A stretch of 64,000 nt of DNA, taken from contig NZ_JAPUDY010000099.1 in the NCBI RefSeq assembly GCF_027492855.1, forward strand, positions 342,876-406,875, in the 5' to 3' direction. How positions within the stretch are numbered: the stretch's first letter is position 1; every line of letters begins with the position of its first letter. Origin of the DNA: Acidovorax sp. (GTDB lineage: Bacteria > Pseudomonadota > Gammaproteobacteria > Burkholderiales > Burkholderiaceae_C). The notes beneath the pieces were generated by a model. That model was not told the origin of the DNA and did not search any database. It saw nothing but the letters and a program-made list of their open reading frames with translations. Below are positions 47,769 to 57,200 of this stretch, one piece after another. A program made the translations under genes and the position numbers.

Positions 47769-47803
47769 GAGAACAAGGGCCCTGAGGCCCTTGTTCTCTT
47801 TGG
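47769..47803 (+). terminator. Intercistronic terminator-like hairpin after the first binding protein
   Basis: GAGAACAAGGGCC and GGCCCTTGTTCTC pair perfectly around CTGA, followed by TTTGGTTT. The T run is interrupted, so partial read-through into the permease gene is likely. This pattern is common after binding-protein genes. Confidence 0.75.
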
Positions 47804-47889
47804 TTTAGTTTGACGACGTATTGCCAAACGGCGCCCGTGCCATCAAAAGTGGCTGTGGCGCCTCTATCGAACATTCACTCGACTTTCCG

Positions 47890-48870
47890 ATGCTTGCCTT
47901 TATATTGCGCCGCCTGATCCAGGCTGTGATTGTCATGGTCACGGTGGCCTTCATCTCCTTCATGCTGTTCCAGTACGTGGGAGATCCCGTGGTGTTCCTG
48001 CTGGGCCAGGATGCCACCCCTGAACAAATTCGCGACCTGCGCGCTTCCCTGGGTCTCGACAAACCCTTCTTCGTACAGTTCTGGCACTTTCTGGTGAATG
48101 CGGCACAAGGCGAATTCGGCCTGAGCCTGCGCCAGGGGGCCAAGGTGTCCCGACTCATCGCCGAGCGTTTCCCCGCCACGTTGGAGCTGGCCCTGGTAGC
48201 CGCCTTCCTGGCCCTGGTCATCGGTGTGCCGATGGGTGTGTATGCAGCGCTCAAGCGCGGCACGTTCACCAGCCAGATGTTCATGACGCTTTCTCTGCTG
48301 GGTGTGTCGCTGCCCACGTTCCTCATCGGCATCTTGCTGATTCTGGTGTTTGCCGTGCACCTGGGCTGGTTCCCGAGCTTCGGGCGTGGCGAGGTGGTGC
48401 AGATGGGCTGGTGGAGCACCGGCCTGCTCAAGGCCAAGGGCTGGCACCACATCATCCTGCCGGCTGTAACGCTGGCCATCTTCCAGCTCACGCTGATCAT
48501 GCGGCTGGTGCGTGCCGAAATGCTGGAAGTGCTGCGCACCGACTACATCAAGTTCGCACGTGCCCGTGGCTTGTCCAATCGGGCCATTCACTTTGGCCAT
48601 GCGCTCAAGAACACGCTGGTGCCCGTGATGACTATCACCGGCTTGCAACTCGGCGGCCTGATTGCCTTTGCCATCATCACTGAAACGGTGTTCCAGTGGC
48701 CGGGTATGGGCCTGCTGTTCATCCAGGCTGTGACCTTTGCCGACATCCCCGTGATGGCCGCTTATCTGTGCCTGATCGCCCTGATCTTCGTGGTGATCAA
48801 CCTGGTGGTCGATCTGTTGTATTTCGCAGTGGACCCCCGCCTGCGCGTTGGCAAGGCAGGAGGCCACTGA
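47890..48870 (+). CDS. Dipeptide-type ABC transporter permease (DppB-like)
   Basis: The 326-residue inner-membrane permease has the DppB/OppB N-terminus MLAFILRRLIQAVIVMVTVA, about six membrane helices, and the EAA-type loop EMLEVLRTDYIKFARARGL that contacts the ATPase. The ATG at 47890 gives the family start; a longer frame from 47821 adds 23 unrelated residues. Its TGA overlaps the next ATG (TGATG). Confidence 0.95.
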   Translation: MLAFILRRLIQAVIVMVTVAFISFMLFQYVGDPVVFLLGQDATPEQIRDLRASLGLDKPFFVQFWHFLVNAAQGEFGLSLRQGAKVSRLIAERFPATLELALVAAFLALVIGVPMGVYAALKRGTFTSQMFMTLSLLGVSLPTFLIGILLILVFAVHLGWFPSFGRGEVVQMGWWSTGLLKAKGWHHIILPAVTLAIFQLTLIMRLVRAEMLEVLRTDYIKFARARGLSNRAIHFGHALKNTLVPVMTITGLQLGGLIAFAIITETVFQWPGMGLLFIQAVTFADIPVMAAYLCLIALIFVVINLVVDLLYFAVDPRLRVGKAGGH

Positions 48871-50087
48871 TGCAAGGCCCCCGCCTGAAAGCTGGCGGCC
48901 GGGCATTTGCCCACATTGCGCAGTTCCACCCTGAACTGACGGCGTTGCGGCGCGACCTGCATGCCCACCCGGAGTTGGGCTTTGAAGAGATCTATACCGG
49001 TAACCGGGTGAAAGAGGCTCTCAAAGTTTGTGGCGTGGACGAGATCCATGACGGCATTGGCCGCACAGGCGTCGTTGCGGTGATTCGCGGGCGCAGCACC
49101 TCCAGCGGCAGCATGATAGGTCTGAGGGCCGACATGGATGCGCTGCCATTGGCCGAGCACAACGACTTCTCCTGGAAGTCGTGCAAGCCCGGCCTCATGC
49201 ACGGCTGCGGCCATGACGGCCACACCGCCATGCTGGTGGGTGCGGCACGCTATCTGGCCGAAACCCGTAACTTCGACGGCACGGCCGTGTTGGTGTTTCA
49301 GCCGGGCGAAGAAGGTTTTGCCGGGGCTCGCGTGATGATGGAAGACGGTTTGTTCGACCGCTTTCCGGTACAAGCCATCTACGCCATGCACAACTGGCCG
49401 GCCATGGCGCCCGGTATGGTGGGCCTGAACTCCGGCGCCATGATGGCGGCGGCAGACCGCATCACCATCGAAATCACCGGCCGGGGAGGGCATGGCGCCC
49501 ACGCCTACCAGACGGTGGATGTGGTGCTGGTGGCTGCGCACATCATCACCGCCGCGCAGAGCATCGTGTCGCGCAACGTACGTCCGCTGGATGGCGCCGT
49601 GGTCAGCCTGTGTGCGGTGCAGGCGGGCGATCTGGGCGCCTTCAGCGTGCTGCCGGGCTCGGCCACTCTGGTGGGGACCGTGCGCACGTTCAATCCTGTC
49701 GTGCAGGAGATGGTCGAGAAGCGGCTCAAAGAGCTGTGCAGCGCCATCGCCCTGGGCTTTGGCGCAACGGCCACGGTGAACTACGAGCGCATCTACCCGG
49801 CCACCATCAACAGCGAGGCCGAGGCGCTGTTCGCTGGCGACGTGGCCGAAGCCCTGTTGGGTGCAGACCATGTGGTGCGCGACCTGGAGCCCAGTATGGG
49901 CGCCGAGGACTTCTCATTCATGCTGCAGACCCGGCCAGGCGCCTACCTGCGCCTCGGCCAGGGCACAGGCGCCAGTGGTAGTGCCTTGCACAACAGCCGC
50001 TACGACTTCAACGACGACATCCTGCCGCTGGGCTCTGCGTTGCACGCGAGCCTGATCGAGCAATCGATGCCGTTGGCCATGCCCTGA
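48870..50087 (+). CDS. M20 family amidohydrolase (aminoacylase/hippurate hydrolase-like)
   Basis: A zinc-dependent amidohydrolase of 405 residues that removes acyl groups from N-acyl amino acids or cleaves related amides in the cytosol. Metal and catalytic motifs are visible: LHAHPELGFEE, GLRADMDALPL, MHGCGHDGHTAML, QPGEEGFAGA and the GRGGHGAHAYQTVD dimerisation-lid region. It lies inside the peptide ABC operon, overlapping the permease by one base. It therefore probably acts on what that transporter brings in. The exact substrate cannot be told from sequence. Confidence 0.92.
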   Translation: MQGPRLKAGGRAFAHIAQFHPELTALRRDLHAHPELGFEEIYTGNRVKEALKVCGVDEIHDGIGRTGVVAVIRGRSTSSGSMIGLRADMDALPLAEHNDFSWKSCKPGLMHGCGHDGHTAMLVGAARYLAETRNFDGTAVLVFQPGEEGFAGARVMMEDGLFDRFPVQAIYAMHNWPAMAPGMVGLNSGAMMAAADRITIEITGRGGHGAHAYQTVDVVLVAAHIITAAQSIVSRNVRPLDGAVVSLCAVQAGDLGAFSVLPGSATLVGTVRTFNPVVQEMVEKRLKELCSAIALGFGATATVNYERIYPATINSEAEALFAGDVAEALLGADHVVRDLEPSMGAEDFSFMLQTRPGAYLRLGQGTGASGSALHNSRYDFNDDILPLGSALHASLIEQSMPLAMP

Positions 50088-50168
50088 AGGCATTTTTCGC
50101 ACAACGCCAAACCCATCCCCCTGGATGACCATCCATTTCGCCCCCCTTTTCACTACGAGGAGATTTCC

Positions 50169-51749
50169 ATGAAGCTTCAGAAAAAATTCGCCCTTGCCAC
50201 GTTGTTTGCAGCCATGGCAACGGCCAGCCTGGCCGCCAATGCGCAGACCATCCGGGTCGCCAACCAGGGTGATGCACTTTCCATGGATCCGCACTCGCTC
50301 AACGAATCGCTGCAACTGAGCGTGACCGGCAACGTGTACGAACCTCTGGTGGGCCGCAACAAGGACCTGAGCCTGGCACCGGCCCTGGCCACCGCGTGGA
50401 AGCAGACCTCGCCCACCGTGTGGCGCTTCGAGCTGCGCAAGGGCGTGCAATTCCATGACGGCACTCCCTTCACCGCCGACGACGTGTTGTTCAGCTTCGC
50501 GCGCACCCAGGTGGATGGCTCGGACATGAAGAGCTACACCAACGACTTCAAGGAAGTGCGCAAGATCGACGATCACACCGTGGAGATCGAGACCAAGACG
50601 GCCTTCCCTATCCTGCCTGACGTGATTTCGCAAGTTTTCATGATGAGCAAGAAGTGGTGCGAGACCAACCAGGCCATGGGCCCCGTGGACCGCCGCAAGG
50701 GCATCGAGAACGCCGCATCGTTCCGTGCCAACGGCACTGGCCCCTTCCGCCTGCGCGAGCGCCAGCCCAACGTGCGTTCGGTGTTCACGCGCAACGGCAA
50801 CTACTGGGGCAAGATCGAAGGCAACGTGACGGAGGTGGTCTTCACCCCCATCGCCAACGACGCCACCCGCGTCGCTGCTTTGTTGTCGGGCGAAGTCGAC
50901 GTGATGGAGCCTATCCCGGTGCAGGACATCGACCGCGTCAACAGCAGCGCCAACACCCGTGCCATCACCGGCCCCGAGCTGCGCACGATCTTCCTGGGCA
51001 TGGACCAAAAGCGCGATGAGCTGCTGTACTCCAGCGTCAAGGGCAAGAACCCCTTCAAGGACAAGCGCGTGCGCCAGGCCTTCTACCAGGCCATCGACAT
51101 CGATGGCATCAAGAAGACCGTGATGCGCGGCGCCTCCAACCCGTCCGCGTTGATGGTCGGCCCTGGCATCAATGGCTTCCAGCCCGATGCCAAGCGTCTG
51201 CCTTACGACGTGGAAGCCGCCAAGAAGCTCATGGCCGAAGCGGGCTACCCCAACGGCTTTGAAGTGACCATGAACTGTCCGAACGACCGCTATGTGAACG
51301 ACGGGCGCATCTGCCAGACCGTGGCCGCCAACCTCTCGCGCATCAACGTCAAGATCAACCTGCAGGCGGAAACCAAGGGCACCTACTTCCCCAAGGTGCT
51401 GCGCCGCGACACCAGCTTCTACATGCTGGGCTGGACGCCTTCCACCTACGACGCGCACAACGCCCTCAATGCCTTGATGGCCTGCGTGGACGACAAGGGT
51501 ACCGGCCAGTTCAACCTGGGCTCTTATTGCAACCCCAAGGTGGACGAGCTGACCAAGAAGATCCAGGCCGAAACCGACAAGACCAAGCGCAACGCGATGA
51601 TCAAGGAAGCTTTCGACCTGCATTCGGCCGACATCGGCCACCTGCCTCTGCACCAGCAGGCCCTGGCGTGGGGCGTCAACAAGAACGTCAAGCTGGTGCA
51701 ACTGGCCGACAACTACATGCCCTTCAAATGGATGAGCATCAACAAGTAA
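50169..51749 (+). CDS. Dipeptide-type ABC transporter substrate-binding protein (second copy)
   Basis: A second DppA-family binding protein in the same operon, also 526 residues. The signal peptide is ~1-25 (MKLQKKFALATLFAAMATAS). It is a clear paralogue of the first copy, sharing the layout GVQFHDGTPFTADDVLFSF, GTGPFRLRERQPN, LLSGEVDVM, and the Cys pair in MNCPNDRYVNDGRIC. It starts 81 bp after the amidohydrolase, with GAGGAG before the ATG. The two proteins may give the one permease two ligand ranges. Confidence 0.93.
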   Translation: MKLQKKFALATLFAAMATASLAANAQTIRVANQGDALSMDPHSLNESLQLSVTGNVYEPLVGRNKDLSLAPALATAWKQTSPTVWRFELRKGVQFHDGTPFTADDVLFSFARTQVDGSDMKSYTNDFKEVRKIDDHTVEIETKTAFPILPDVISQVFMMSKKWCETNQAMGPVDRRKGIENAASFRANGTGPFRLRERQPNVRSVFTRNGNYWGKIEGNVTEVVFTPIANDATRVAALLSGEVDVMEPIPVQDIDRVNSSANTRAITGPELRTIFLGMDQKRDELLYSSVKGKNPFKDKRVRQAFYQAIDIDGIKKTVMRGASNPSALMVGPGINGFQPDAKRLPYDVEAAKKLMAEAGYPNGFEVTMNCPNDRYVNDGRICQTVAANLSRINVKINLQAETKGTYFPKVLRRDTSFYMLGWTPSTYDAHNALNALMACVDDKGTGQFNLGSYCNPKVDELTKKIQAETDKTKRNAMIKEAFDLHSADIGHLPLHQQALAWGVNKNVKLVQLADNYMPFKWMSINK

Positions 51750-51815
51750 GCAAGAAAGTCCGTACGTAGATTGCAGAGAAAAAAAGAGAACGACCGGTTC
51801 TTTTGAAAGTTCGCG

Positions 51816-51849
51816 CCACCGCTGGGCCGCTATCCGGGCCTTGCGGTGG
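51816..51849 (+). promoter_or_regulatory. Intercistronic hairpin between second binding protein and permease
   Basis: CCACCGC-TG-GGCC and GGGCC-TT-GCGGTGG form a stable stem with a small internal bulge. No clean T run follows, so it is more likely an mRNA-stability hairpin protecting the binding-protein message than a full terminator. Confidence 0.5.
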
Positions 51850-51872
51850 TGTTTGTTTACTGGTTTCCCACA

Positions 51873-52784
51873 ATGAAAACAACCCTTGCCCGCTGGTTAG
51901 ACAGCGACGTTGGCTACAGCTTCCGTACTTCGCCCATGGCGATGATCGCGGCGGCGATTGCCCTGATCTGTGTGTTCTGTTCGCTTTTTGCCGGATGGGT
52001 CGCACCCCACAACCCGTTCGACCTGGCGACGCTGGAGCTGAGCGACGCCCGCCTGCCCCCCGCCTGGAGCGAGATGGGCTCCATGAAATACCCCCTGGGC
52101 ACCGATGACCAGGGCCGCGACATCCTGTCTGCGCTGATCTACGGCGCGCGCATTTCCCTGGTGGTGGGCCTTGCCTCTGTGGTGCTCTCCGTGGTGGTGG
52201 GCGTGGCGTTTGGCCTGTTGGCAGGCTTTCGCGGTGGCTGGATCGACGCCGTGCTCATGCGCCTGTGCGACGTGATGCTGTCGTTCCCCGCCATTCTGGT
52301 GGCGCTGCTGATTGCAGGCGTAGGCCGGGCGCTGTTCCCCAACGCGCACGAGTCGCTGGCTTTTGGCGTGCTCATCATCTCCATCTCGCTCACCGGCTGG
52401 GTGCAGTACGCACGCACGGTGCGCGGCTCCACCCTGGTCGAGCGCAACAAGGAATACGTGCAGGCCGCCCGTGTGACGGGCGTCTCGCCCCTGCGCATCA
52501 TGCGCAAGCATGTGCTGCCCAACGTGATGGGCCCCGTCATGGTGCTCGCCACCATCCAGGTGGCCACGGCCATCATCACTGAGGCCACGCTGTCCTTCCT
52601 GGGGGTGGGCGCGCCGCCCACATCGCCCTCGCTGGGCACGCTGATCCGCATCGGCAACGACTATCTGTTCTCGGGCGAATGGTGGATCACCGTGTTCCCC
52701 GGCGCCATGCTGGTGCTGATTGCCCTGTCGGTGAACCTGCTGGGCGACTGGCTGCGTGACGCCCTCAACCCACGCCTGCGTTGA
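51873..52784 (+). CDS. Dipeptide-type ABC transporter permease (DppC-like)
   Basis: The 303-residue second permease half has the DppC pattern: N-terminal helix, the periplasmic YPLGTDDQGRDILSALIYGA motif, five to six helices, and the EAA loop NKEYVQAARVTGVSPLRIM. The ATG at 51873 is chosen over an open upstream extension that lacks family residues. The ATPase genes follow after 21 bp. Confidence 0.95.
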   Translation: MKTTLARWLDSDVGYSFRTSPMAMIAAAIALICVFCSLFAGWVAPHNPFDLATLELSDARLPPAWSEMGSMKYPLGTDDQGRDILSALIYGARISLVVGLASVVLSVVVGVAFGLLAGFRGGWIDAVLMRLCDVMLSFPAILVALLIAGVGRALFPNAHESLAFGVLIISISLTGWVQYARTVRGSTLVERNKEYVQAARVTGVSPLRIMRKHVLPNVMGPVMVLATIQVATAIITEATLSFLGVGAPPTSPSLGTLIRIGNDYLFSGEWWITVFPGAMLVLIALSVNLLGDWLRDALNPRLR

Positions 52785-52805
52785 ATCCGAAGAAGTGACG
52801 ACCCC

Positions 52806-53804
52806 ATGAGCCTCCTAGAAGTCAAAAACCTCGTTGTCGAATTTCCGGGCCGCCGCGGCACCCTGCGCGCCCTGGACGACATTTCCTTTTCTATTGCACC
52901 CGGCGAGATCCTGGGCGTGGTGGGAGAGTCCGGCGCCGGTAAATCGCTCACCGGCGCGGCCATCATTGGCCTGCTGGAGCCACCGGGCCGCGTCGCCTCG
53001 GGCCAGATCCTGCTGGAAGGCCAGCGCATCGACAACCTCGGCAACGAGGAAATGCGCCACATCCGCGGCCGCCGCATCGGTGCGATTTTTCAAGACCCGC
53101 TGACCTCGCTGAACCCGCTGTACACCGTGGGTCGCCAACTCACCGAGACCATCCTGGCCCACTTGCCGGTCAACGCCGCAGAGGCGCGCCAGCGCGCCAT
53201 CCAACTCCTCAAGGACACCGGTATCCCGGCGGCCGAGGAGCGCATCGACCACTACCCGCACCAGTTCTCCGGCGGCATGCGCCAGCGTGTGGTGATCGCC
53301 CTGGCCCTGGCGGCTGAGCCCAAGCTCATCGTGGCCGATGAGCCCACCACGGCGCTCGATGTGTCCATCCAGGCGCAGATCATCACGCTGCTCAAAAACA
53401 TCTGCAAATCGCGCGGCGCCGCCGTGATGCTGATCACCCATGACATGGGCGTGATCGCCGAAACCTGTGACCGCGTGGCCGTGTTGTACGCCGGGCGCGT
53501 GGCCGAGATCGGCCCTGTGCACGACGTGATCAACAAGCCGTCGCACCCCTACACCAGCGGCCTCATGGCCTCCATCCCCGACATGGAGCAGGACAGAGAG
53601 CGCCTGAACCAGATCGACGGAGCCATGCCCCGCCTGAACGCCATTCCCAAGGGCTGCGCCTACAACCCGCGCTGCCCCAAAACCTTTGACCGTTGCATGA
53701 CCGACCGCCCTGAACTGATGCCCGCAGGCTCCACCCGTGCCGCCTGCTGGCTGCATGCCGGTGCATCGGCTGCCTCCTCCACAAAAGCCGGGGTGGCCGC
53801 ATGA
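52806..53804 (+). CDS. Dipeptide-type ABC transporter ATPase (DppD-like)
   Basis: A 332-residue ABC ATPase. Walker A GESGAGKS is at 40-47, then the signature FSGGMRQRV and Walker [13 protein letters not shown]. The oligopeptide-transporter C-terminal extension is present, with [15 protein letters not shown] and a later Cys; in relatives these bind an Fe-S cluster. It overlaps the next ATPase gene (ATGA). Confidence 0.96.
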   Translation: MSLLEVKNLVVEFPGRRGTLRALDDISFSIAPGEILGVVGESGAGKSLTGAAIIGLLEPPGRVASGQILLEGQRIDNLGNEEMRHIRGRRIGAIFQDPLTSLNPLYTVGRQLTETILAHLPVNAAEARQRAIQLLKDTGIPAAEERIDHYPHQFSGGMRQRVVIALALAAEPKLIVADEPTTALDVSIQAQIITLLKNICKSRGAAVMLITHDMGVIAETCDRVAVLYAGRVAEIGPVHDVINKPSHPYTSGLMASIPDMEQDRERLNQIDGAMPRLNAIPKGCAYNPRCPKTFDRCMTDRPELMPAGSTRAACWLHAGASAASSTKAGVAA

Positions 53805-54829
53805 GCACCGCAGCCACTACCTCCGCACCCGTGAAGAGCAAAGCCCTGGTGCAGGCGCACGACCTGGCCAAGACCTTCGACGTCTCTGCCCCCTGGCTCA
53901 ACCGCGTGATCGAACGCAAGCCCCGCACCCTGCTGCACGCGGTGGACGGTGTGAGTTTTGAGATCGAAAAAGGCAAGACCCTGGCCCTGGTGGGCGAATC
54001 CGGCTGTGGCAAAAGCACCGTGGCTCGTTTGCTGGTGGGCCTGTACGAGCCCACGCGCGGCGGCCTCACGTTTGATAACCAGGATGCGCATGCCGCCTTC
54101 AAGGGCAATGATGCGCAGGCCATGCGCCGCCGCATCCAGATGATTTTTCAGGACCCATACGCCAGCCTGAACCCACGCTGGCTGGTCGAGGACATCATTG
54201 GCGAGCCGCTCAAGGAGCATGGCCTCATCACCGACAAGGCTGAGCTCAAGCAACGCGTGGGCGAACTGCTCCAGTCCGTGGGCCTGTCCCCGCTCGACAT
54301 GGTGAAGTACCCGCACCAGTTCTCCGGCGGCCAGCGCCAGCGCATCTCCATCGCCCGCGCCCTGGCCACTGAGCCCGAGTTCCTGGTCTGCGACGAGCCC
54401 ACCTCGGCACTCGACGTGTCGGTGCAGGCCCAGGTGCTCAACATCATGAAGGACCTGCAGCGCGAGCGCCAGCTCACCTACCTGTTCATCAGCCACAACC
54501 TCGCCGTGGTGCGCCACGTGAGCGACCAGGTCGGCGTGATGTACCTGGGCCGCCTGGTGGAACTGGCCGACAAACACACGCTGTTCGACACCCCGCGCCA
54601 CCCCTACACGCGCATGCTGCTCGATGCCATCCCCAAGATGCACGACACCGGCAAGGCGCGCACCCCCGTGCAGGGCGAGGTGCCCAACCCGCTGAACCCG
54701 CCGCCCGGCTGCGCCTTCAACCCCCGCTGCCCGCATGTGAACGACCGCTGCCGCACCGAGCGGCCCCAGCTCAAGAGCATCGGCGGCATCCGCATTGCGT
54801 GCCATGCGGTGGAAGAGGGCCGGATTTGA
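53801..54829 (+). CDS. Dipeptide-type ABC transporter ATPase (DppF-like)
   Basis: The 342-residue partner ATPase. Walker A GESGCGKS is at 65-72, the signature is FSGGQRQRI and Walker B is [12 protein letters not shown]. The C-terminal Cys-rich segment [15 protein letters not shown] is also present. It ends the operon, and a strong terminator follows within 25 bp. Confidence 0.96.
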   Translation: MSTAATTSAPVKSKALVQAHDLAKTFDVSAPWLNRVIERKPRTLLHAVDGVSFEIEKGKTLALVGESGCGKSTVARLLVGLYEPTRGGLTFDNQDAHAAFKGNDAQAMRRRIQMIFQDPYASLNPRWLVEDIIGEPLKEHGLITDKAELKQRVGELLQSVGLSPLDMVKYPHQFSGGQRQRISIARALATEPEFLVCDEPTSALDVSVQAQVLNIMKDLQRERQLTYLFISHNLAVVRHVSDQVGVMYLGRLVELADKHTLFDTPRHPYTRMLLDAIPKMHDTGKARTPVQGEVPNPLNPPPGCAFNPRCPHVNDRCRTERPQLKSIGGIRIACHAVEEGRI

Positions 54830-54854
54830 GCCTGCGCGGGTTGTGACCCACGAG

Positions 54855-54888
54855 CAATGGGCGCCAGACAGGGCGCCCATTGTTTTTT
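54855..54888 (+). terminator. Rho-independent terminator of the peptide ABC operon
   Basis: CAATGGGCGC and GCGCCCATTG pair around an 8-nt loop and are followed by six T. Confidence 0.93.
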
Positions 54889-54890
54889 AT

Positions 54891-54949
54891 ACTCCTGAAT
54901 TGATAGCGGATTGCGCTTGTCCAGTAAGCGCTCAAGGCCAAAAACGATT
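54891..54949. repeat. Palindromic repeat family 1, copy j (intergenic)
   Basis: It reads ACTCCTGAATTGATAGCGGA, TTGCGCTTGTCCAGTAAGCG, CTCAAGGCCAAAAACGATT. It lies directly after the terminator of the peptide ABC operon and abuts the MITE-like element. Confidence 0.8.
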
Positions 54950-55112
54950 GATTATGTATATGCCTCAGACACTTCTCCCCCATCCGTTCGGGCTGAGCCT
55001 GTCGAAGCCTTGCACGCGCACGGCAAGCCCTGGTTTCGACAGGCCTGTCCTGAGCCCGTCGAAGGGCTCAGCCCGAACGGGTAGGTCGGTCTCTGAGGTA
55101 GGTACATAGTCA
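54949..55112. mobile_element. MITE-like element with long inverted termini
   Basis: The 164-bp segment begins TGATTATGTATATGCCTCAG and ends with the imperfect reverse complement (TGACTATGTACCTACCTCAG on the other strand). Inner arms CCGTTCGGGCTGAGCC match perfectly on both sides. The outer and inner arms together cover nearly 50 bp. CAAAAACGATT before it and CAAAAACGCTT after it look like an 11-bp near-direct repeat, perhaps a target duplication. The core GTTCGGGCTGAGCCTGTCGA is, to my knowledge, widespread in betaproteobacterial spacers. It encodes no protein. Confidence 0.65.
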
Positions 55113-55130
55113 GGCAAAAACGCTTAAAAC

Positions 55131-55976
55131 TCACGCGTACCGCTTCGCCCGCAGGTTGTCCTTCATCTGCTGCAGGATGGGCTGCAGTGGGCTGCCGATG
55201 CGCAGCGCCACGCAGGTGGCCAGCACGTCGATGATGAGCAGGTGCATGAGGCGCGACACCATGGGGCTGTAGCGGTCGTAGCCCTCGGGGTGGTCGGCCG
55301 CCAGGTGGATGTTGCAGGTGCTGGCCAGGGGGGAGCCGCTGGCGGTGATGACGATGGTGGTGGCGCCGTTGCGGCGGGCGATGTCGGCGGCGTCCATCAG
55401 GTCGCGGGTGCGGCCCGAGTTGGAGATGATCACCGCGCAGTCGCCAGGCCCCAGCAGGGTGGCGCTCATCACCTGCATGTGGCCGTCGCTGGTGGCGATG
55501 GAAGTGACGCCCAGGCGAAAGAACTTGTGCTGCGCGTCCTGCGCCACGATGCCTGAGTTGCCCACGCCATAGAACTCGATGCGCTTGCCCATCTTCCAGG
55601 TGGCGGTGATGGCGTCGGCCGCGCGTTCGATGGCCACGGTGCTGGCGGCGTTGCGGTATTGCAAAAAGGCGGCCACGGCGTTGTCCACCACCTTCACGAG
55701 CACGTCGCCGGTTTTGTCGTCGGCGTCCACGCTGCGGTGGATGAATGGCACGCCCTCGCTCACGCTGCCCGCGAGCTTGAGTTTGAAGTCGGCTAGGCCG
55801 TCATAGCCCATGCTGCGGCAAAAGCGCACCACCGTGGGTTTGCTGACATGCGCACGCTCGGCCAGCTCGCGCACGGGCAGGCGGGCAAAAGCGCGGGGGT
55901 CGGCCAGCACCAGCTTGGCCACGCGCTGCTCGGCAGGGGCCAGGGACGAGAGCGAGGCGGTGATGCGGTCGAGCAT
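55131..55976 (-). CDS. hexR: RpiR/HexR-family transcriptional regulator
   Basis: RpiR-family regulators pair an N-terminal helix-turn-helix (~20-75, ERAHVSKPTVVRFCRSMGYD) with a SIS domain (~115-250) that binds sugar phosphates. The 281-residue protein tracks E. coli HexR over its length: FRLGVTSIATSDGHMQVM, ISNSGRTRDLMDAA, and PMVSRLMHLLIIDVLATCVA. HexR senses KDPG and controls Entner-Doudoroff and central sugar genes. It is divergent from the AfuABC-like transporter. Assignment as HexR rather than another RpiR member is likely but not proven. Confidence 0.85.
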   Translation of the reverse strand: MLDRITASLSSLAPAEQRVAKLVLADPRAFARLPVRELAERAHVSKPTVVRFCRSMGYDGLADFKLKLAGSVSEGVPFIHRSVDADDKTGDVLVKVVDNAVAAFLQYRNAASTVAIERAADAITATWKMGKRIEFYGVGNSGIVAQDAQHKFFRLGVTSIATSDGHMQVMSATLLGPGDCAVIISNSGRTRDLMDAADIARRNGATTIVITASGSPLASTCNIHLAADHPEGYDRYSPMVSRLMHLLIIDVLATCVALRIGSPLQPILQQMKDNLRAKRYA

Positions 55977-56018
55977 GGGGTGGTGTTTCCTGGGGGGATG
56001 TGGCGGCAGAGAAAGAAA

Positions 56019-56058
56019 TGGTAACTGCGTTTCATCATCAGCGGTACATGAGTTACCA
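56019..56058. promoter_or_regulatory. Inverted repeat in the hexR-transporter divergent region
   Basis: Perfect 8-bp arms TGGTAACT and AGTTACCA are separated by 24 bp, about three helical turns centre to centre. It sits 43 bp from the regulator start and could be its operator. It does not match the E. coli HexR box. Confidence 0.4.
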
Positions 56059-56070
56059 CGAGAGCGTCGC

Positions 56071-56089
56071 GCCGCGCCGCGCCGCGCCG
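56071..56089. repeat. Short 5-bp tandem repeat (GCCGC)
   Basis: GCCGC repeats about four times, the last copy imperfect, about 85 bp upstream of the binding-protein gene. Length change here could alter promoter spacing, but there is no evidence of variation. Confidence 0.6.
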
Positions 56090-56174
56090 TGCGTGTTATC
56101 CCGGTGGCCGGGGCCGTGGGCCAGCTCTAGGATGGCTCGTAACTTCACTGTCATCTTTCAACGGAAGCATCCTG

Positions 56175-57200
56175 ATGCGCAAGCTCACCAAAAACACCCT
56201 GGCGGCTACCACCCTGGCCTTGCTGGCCTCCAGCGCCTTGGCCCAAGGCCAGGTCAATATCATCTGTTCGGTGCAGGCCGAGTGGTGCAACCTGATGTCC
56301 ACCGTCTATGCCAAGACCACCGGCACCAAGGTCAACATGACGGCCAAGGGCTCGGGCGAGGCGCTGGCGCAGCTCAATGCCGAAAAGGCCAACCCCAAAA
56401 CCGACATCTGGTTTGGCGGCACGGGCGACCCGCACCTGCAGGCGGCCGAGCAGGGCCTCACGCTCGAATACAAATCGCCGCAGCTCGCGCAGCTTTACCC
56501 CTGGGCGCAAAAGCAGGCGGTTGACTCCAAGTACCGCACCGTGGGTGTATACCTGGGCCCGCTGGGCTTTGGCTACAACAAGGAGCTGCTGGCCAAGCGC
56601 AAGCTCAACCCGCCGCAATCCTGGGCCGACCTGCTCAAGCCCGAGTTCAAGGGTGAGGTGCAGATGGCCAACCCCGCATCGAGCGGCACGGCCTACACCA
56701 TGATCGCCACGCTGGTGCAATTGATGGGCGAAGAAAAAGCGTTTGAGTACCTCAAGGCGCTGCACCCCAATGTGAGCACCTACACACGGTCTGGCACTGC
56801 ACCGGTCAAGGCAGCGGCGCGCGGCGAGACCACGGTATCGGTGAGCTTTGTGCATGACGTGACCACTGAGGCCGTTAACGGCTTTCCCGTGGGCTCGGCC
56901 ACGCCCAAGGAGGGCACGGGCGCCGAGGTGGGCTCGATGAGCATCGTCAAGAACGGCCCCAACACCGAGGCCGCCAAAAAGTTCTATGAATGGGCGCTCA
57001 CGCCCGGCGGCCAGCAGTTTGGCCTGGCGGCCAAGCAGTTCCAGTTGCCCAGCAACACGCAGGTGCCCAAAGACCCGCGCATGACCGACCCCGCCAAGAT
57101 GAAGCTCATCAACTATGACTACGCCAAGTACGGCGCCAGCGCCGAGCGCCGACGCCTGATTGCGCGTTGGGAGAAGGAAGTCCAGAACGCGGCACGCTGA
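56175..57200 (+). CDS. ABC transporter substrate-binding protein, AfuA-like (sugar-phosphate candidate)
   Basis: A periplasmic binding protein of 341 residues. The signal peptide is ~1-23 (MRKLTKNTLAATTLALLASS, cleaved near ALA-QG). Such proteins are often labelled Fe(3+)-binding, but the paired tyrosines of FbpA are not seen. Instead it has His227-Asp228 (SFVHDV) and Glu251, the same spacing as the sugar-binding residues I recall for AfuA (His205, Asp206, Glu229), which binds hexose-6-phosphates and sedoheptulose-7-phosphate. A Cys31/Cys38 pair is present. The context (HexR-like regulator, transaldolase) supports sugar-phosphate uptake. The permease overlaps the stop (TGATG). Confidence 0.85.
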   Translation: MRKLTKNTLAATTLALLASSALAQGQVNIICSVQAEWCNLMSTVYAKTTGTKVNMTAKGSGEALAQLNAEKANPKTDIWFGGTGDPHLQAAEQGLTLEYKSPQLAQLYPWAQKQAVDSKYRTVGVYLGPLGFGYNKELLAKRKLNPPQSWADLLKPEFKGEVQMANPASSGTAYTMIATLVQLMGEEKAFEYLKALHPNVSTYTRSGTAPVKAAARGETTVSVSFVHDVTTEAVNGFPVGSATPKEGTGAEVGSMSIVKNGPNTEAAKKFYEWALTPGGQQFGLAAKQFQLPSNTQVPKDPRMTDPAKMKLINYDYAKYGASAERRRLIARWEKEVQNAAR

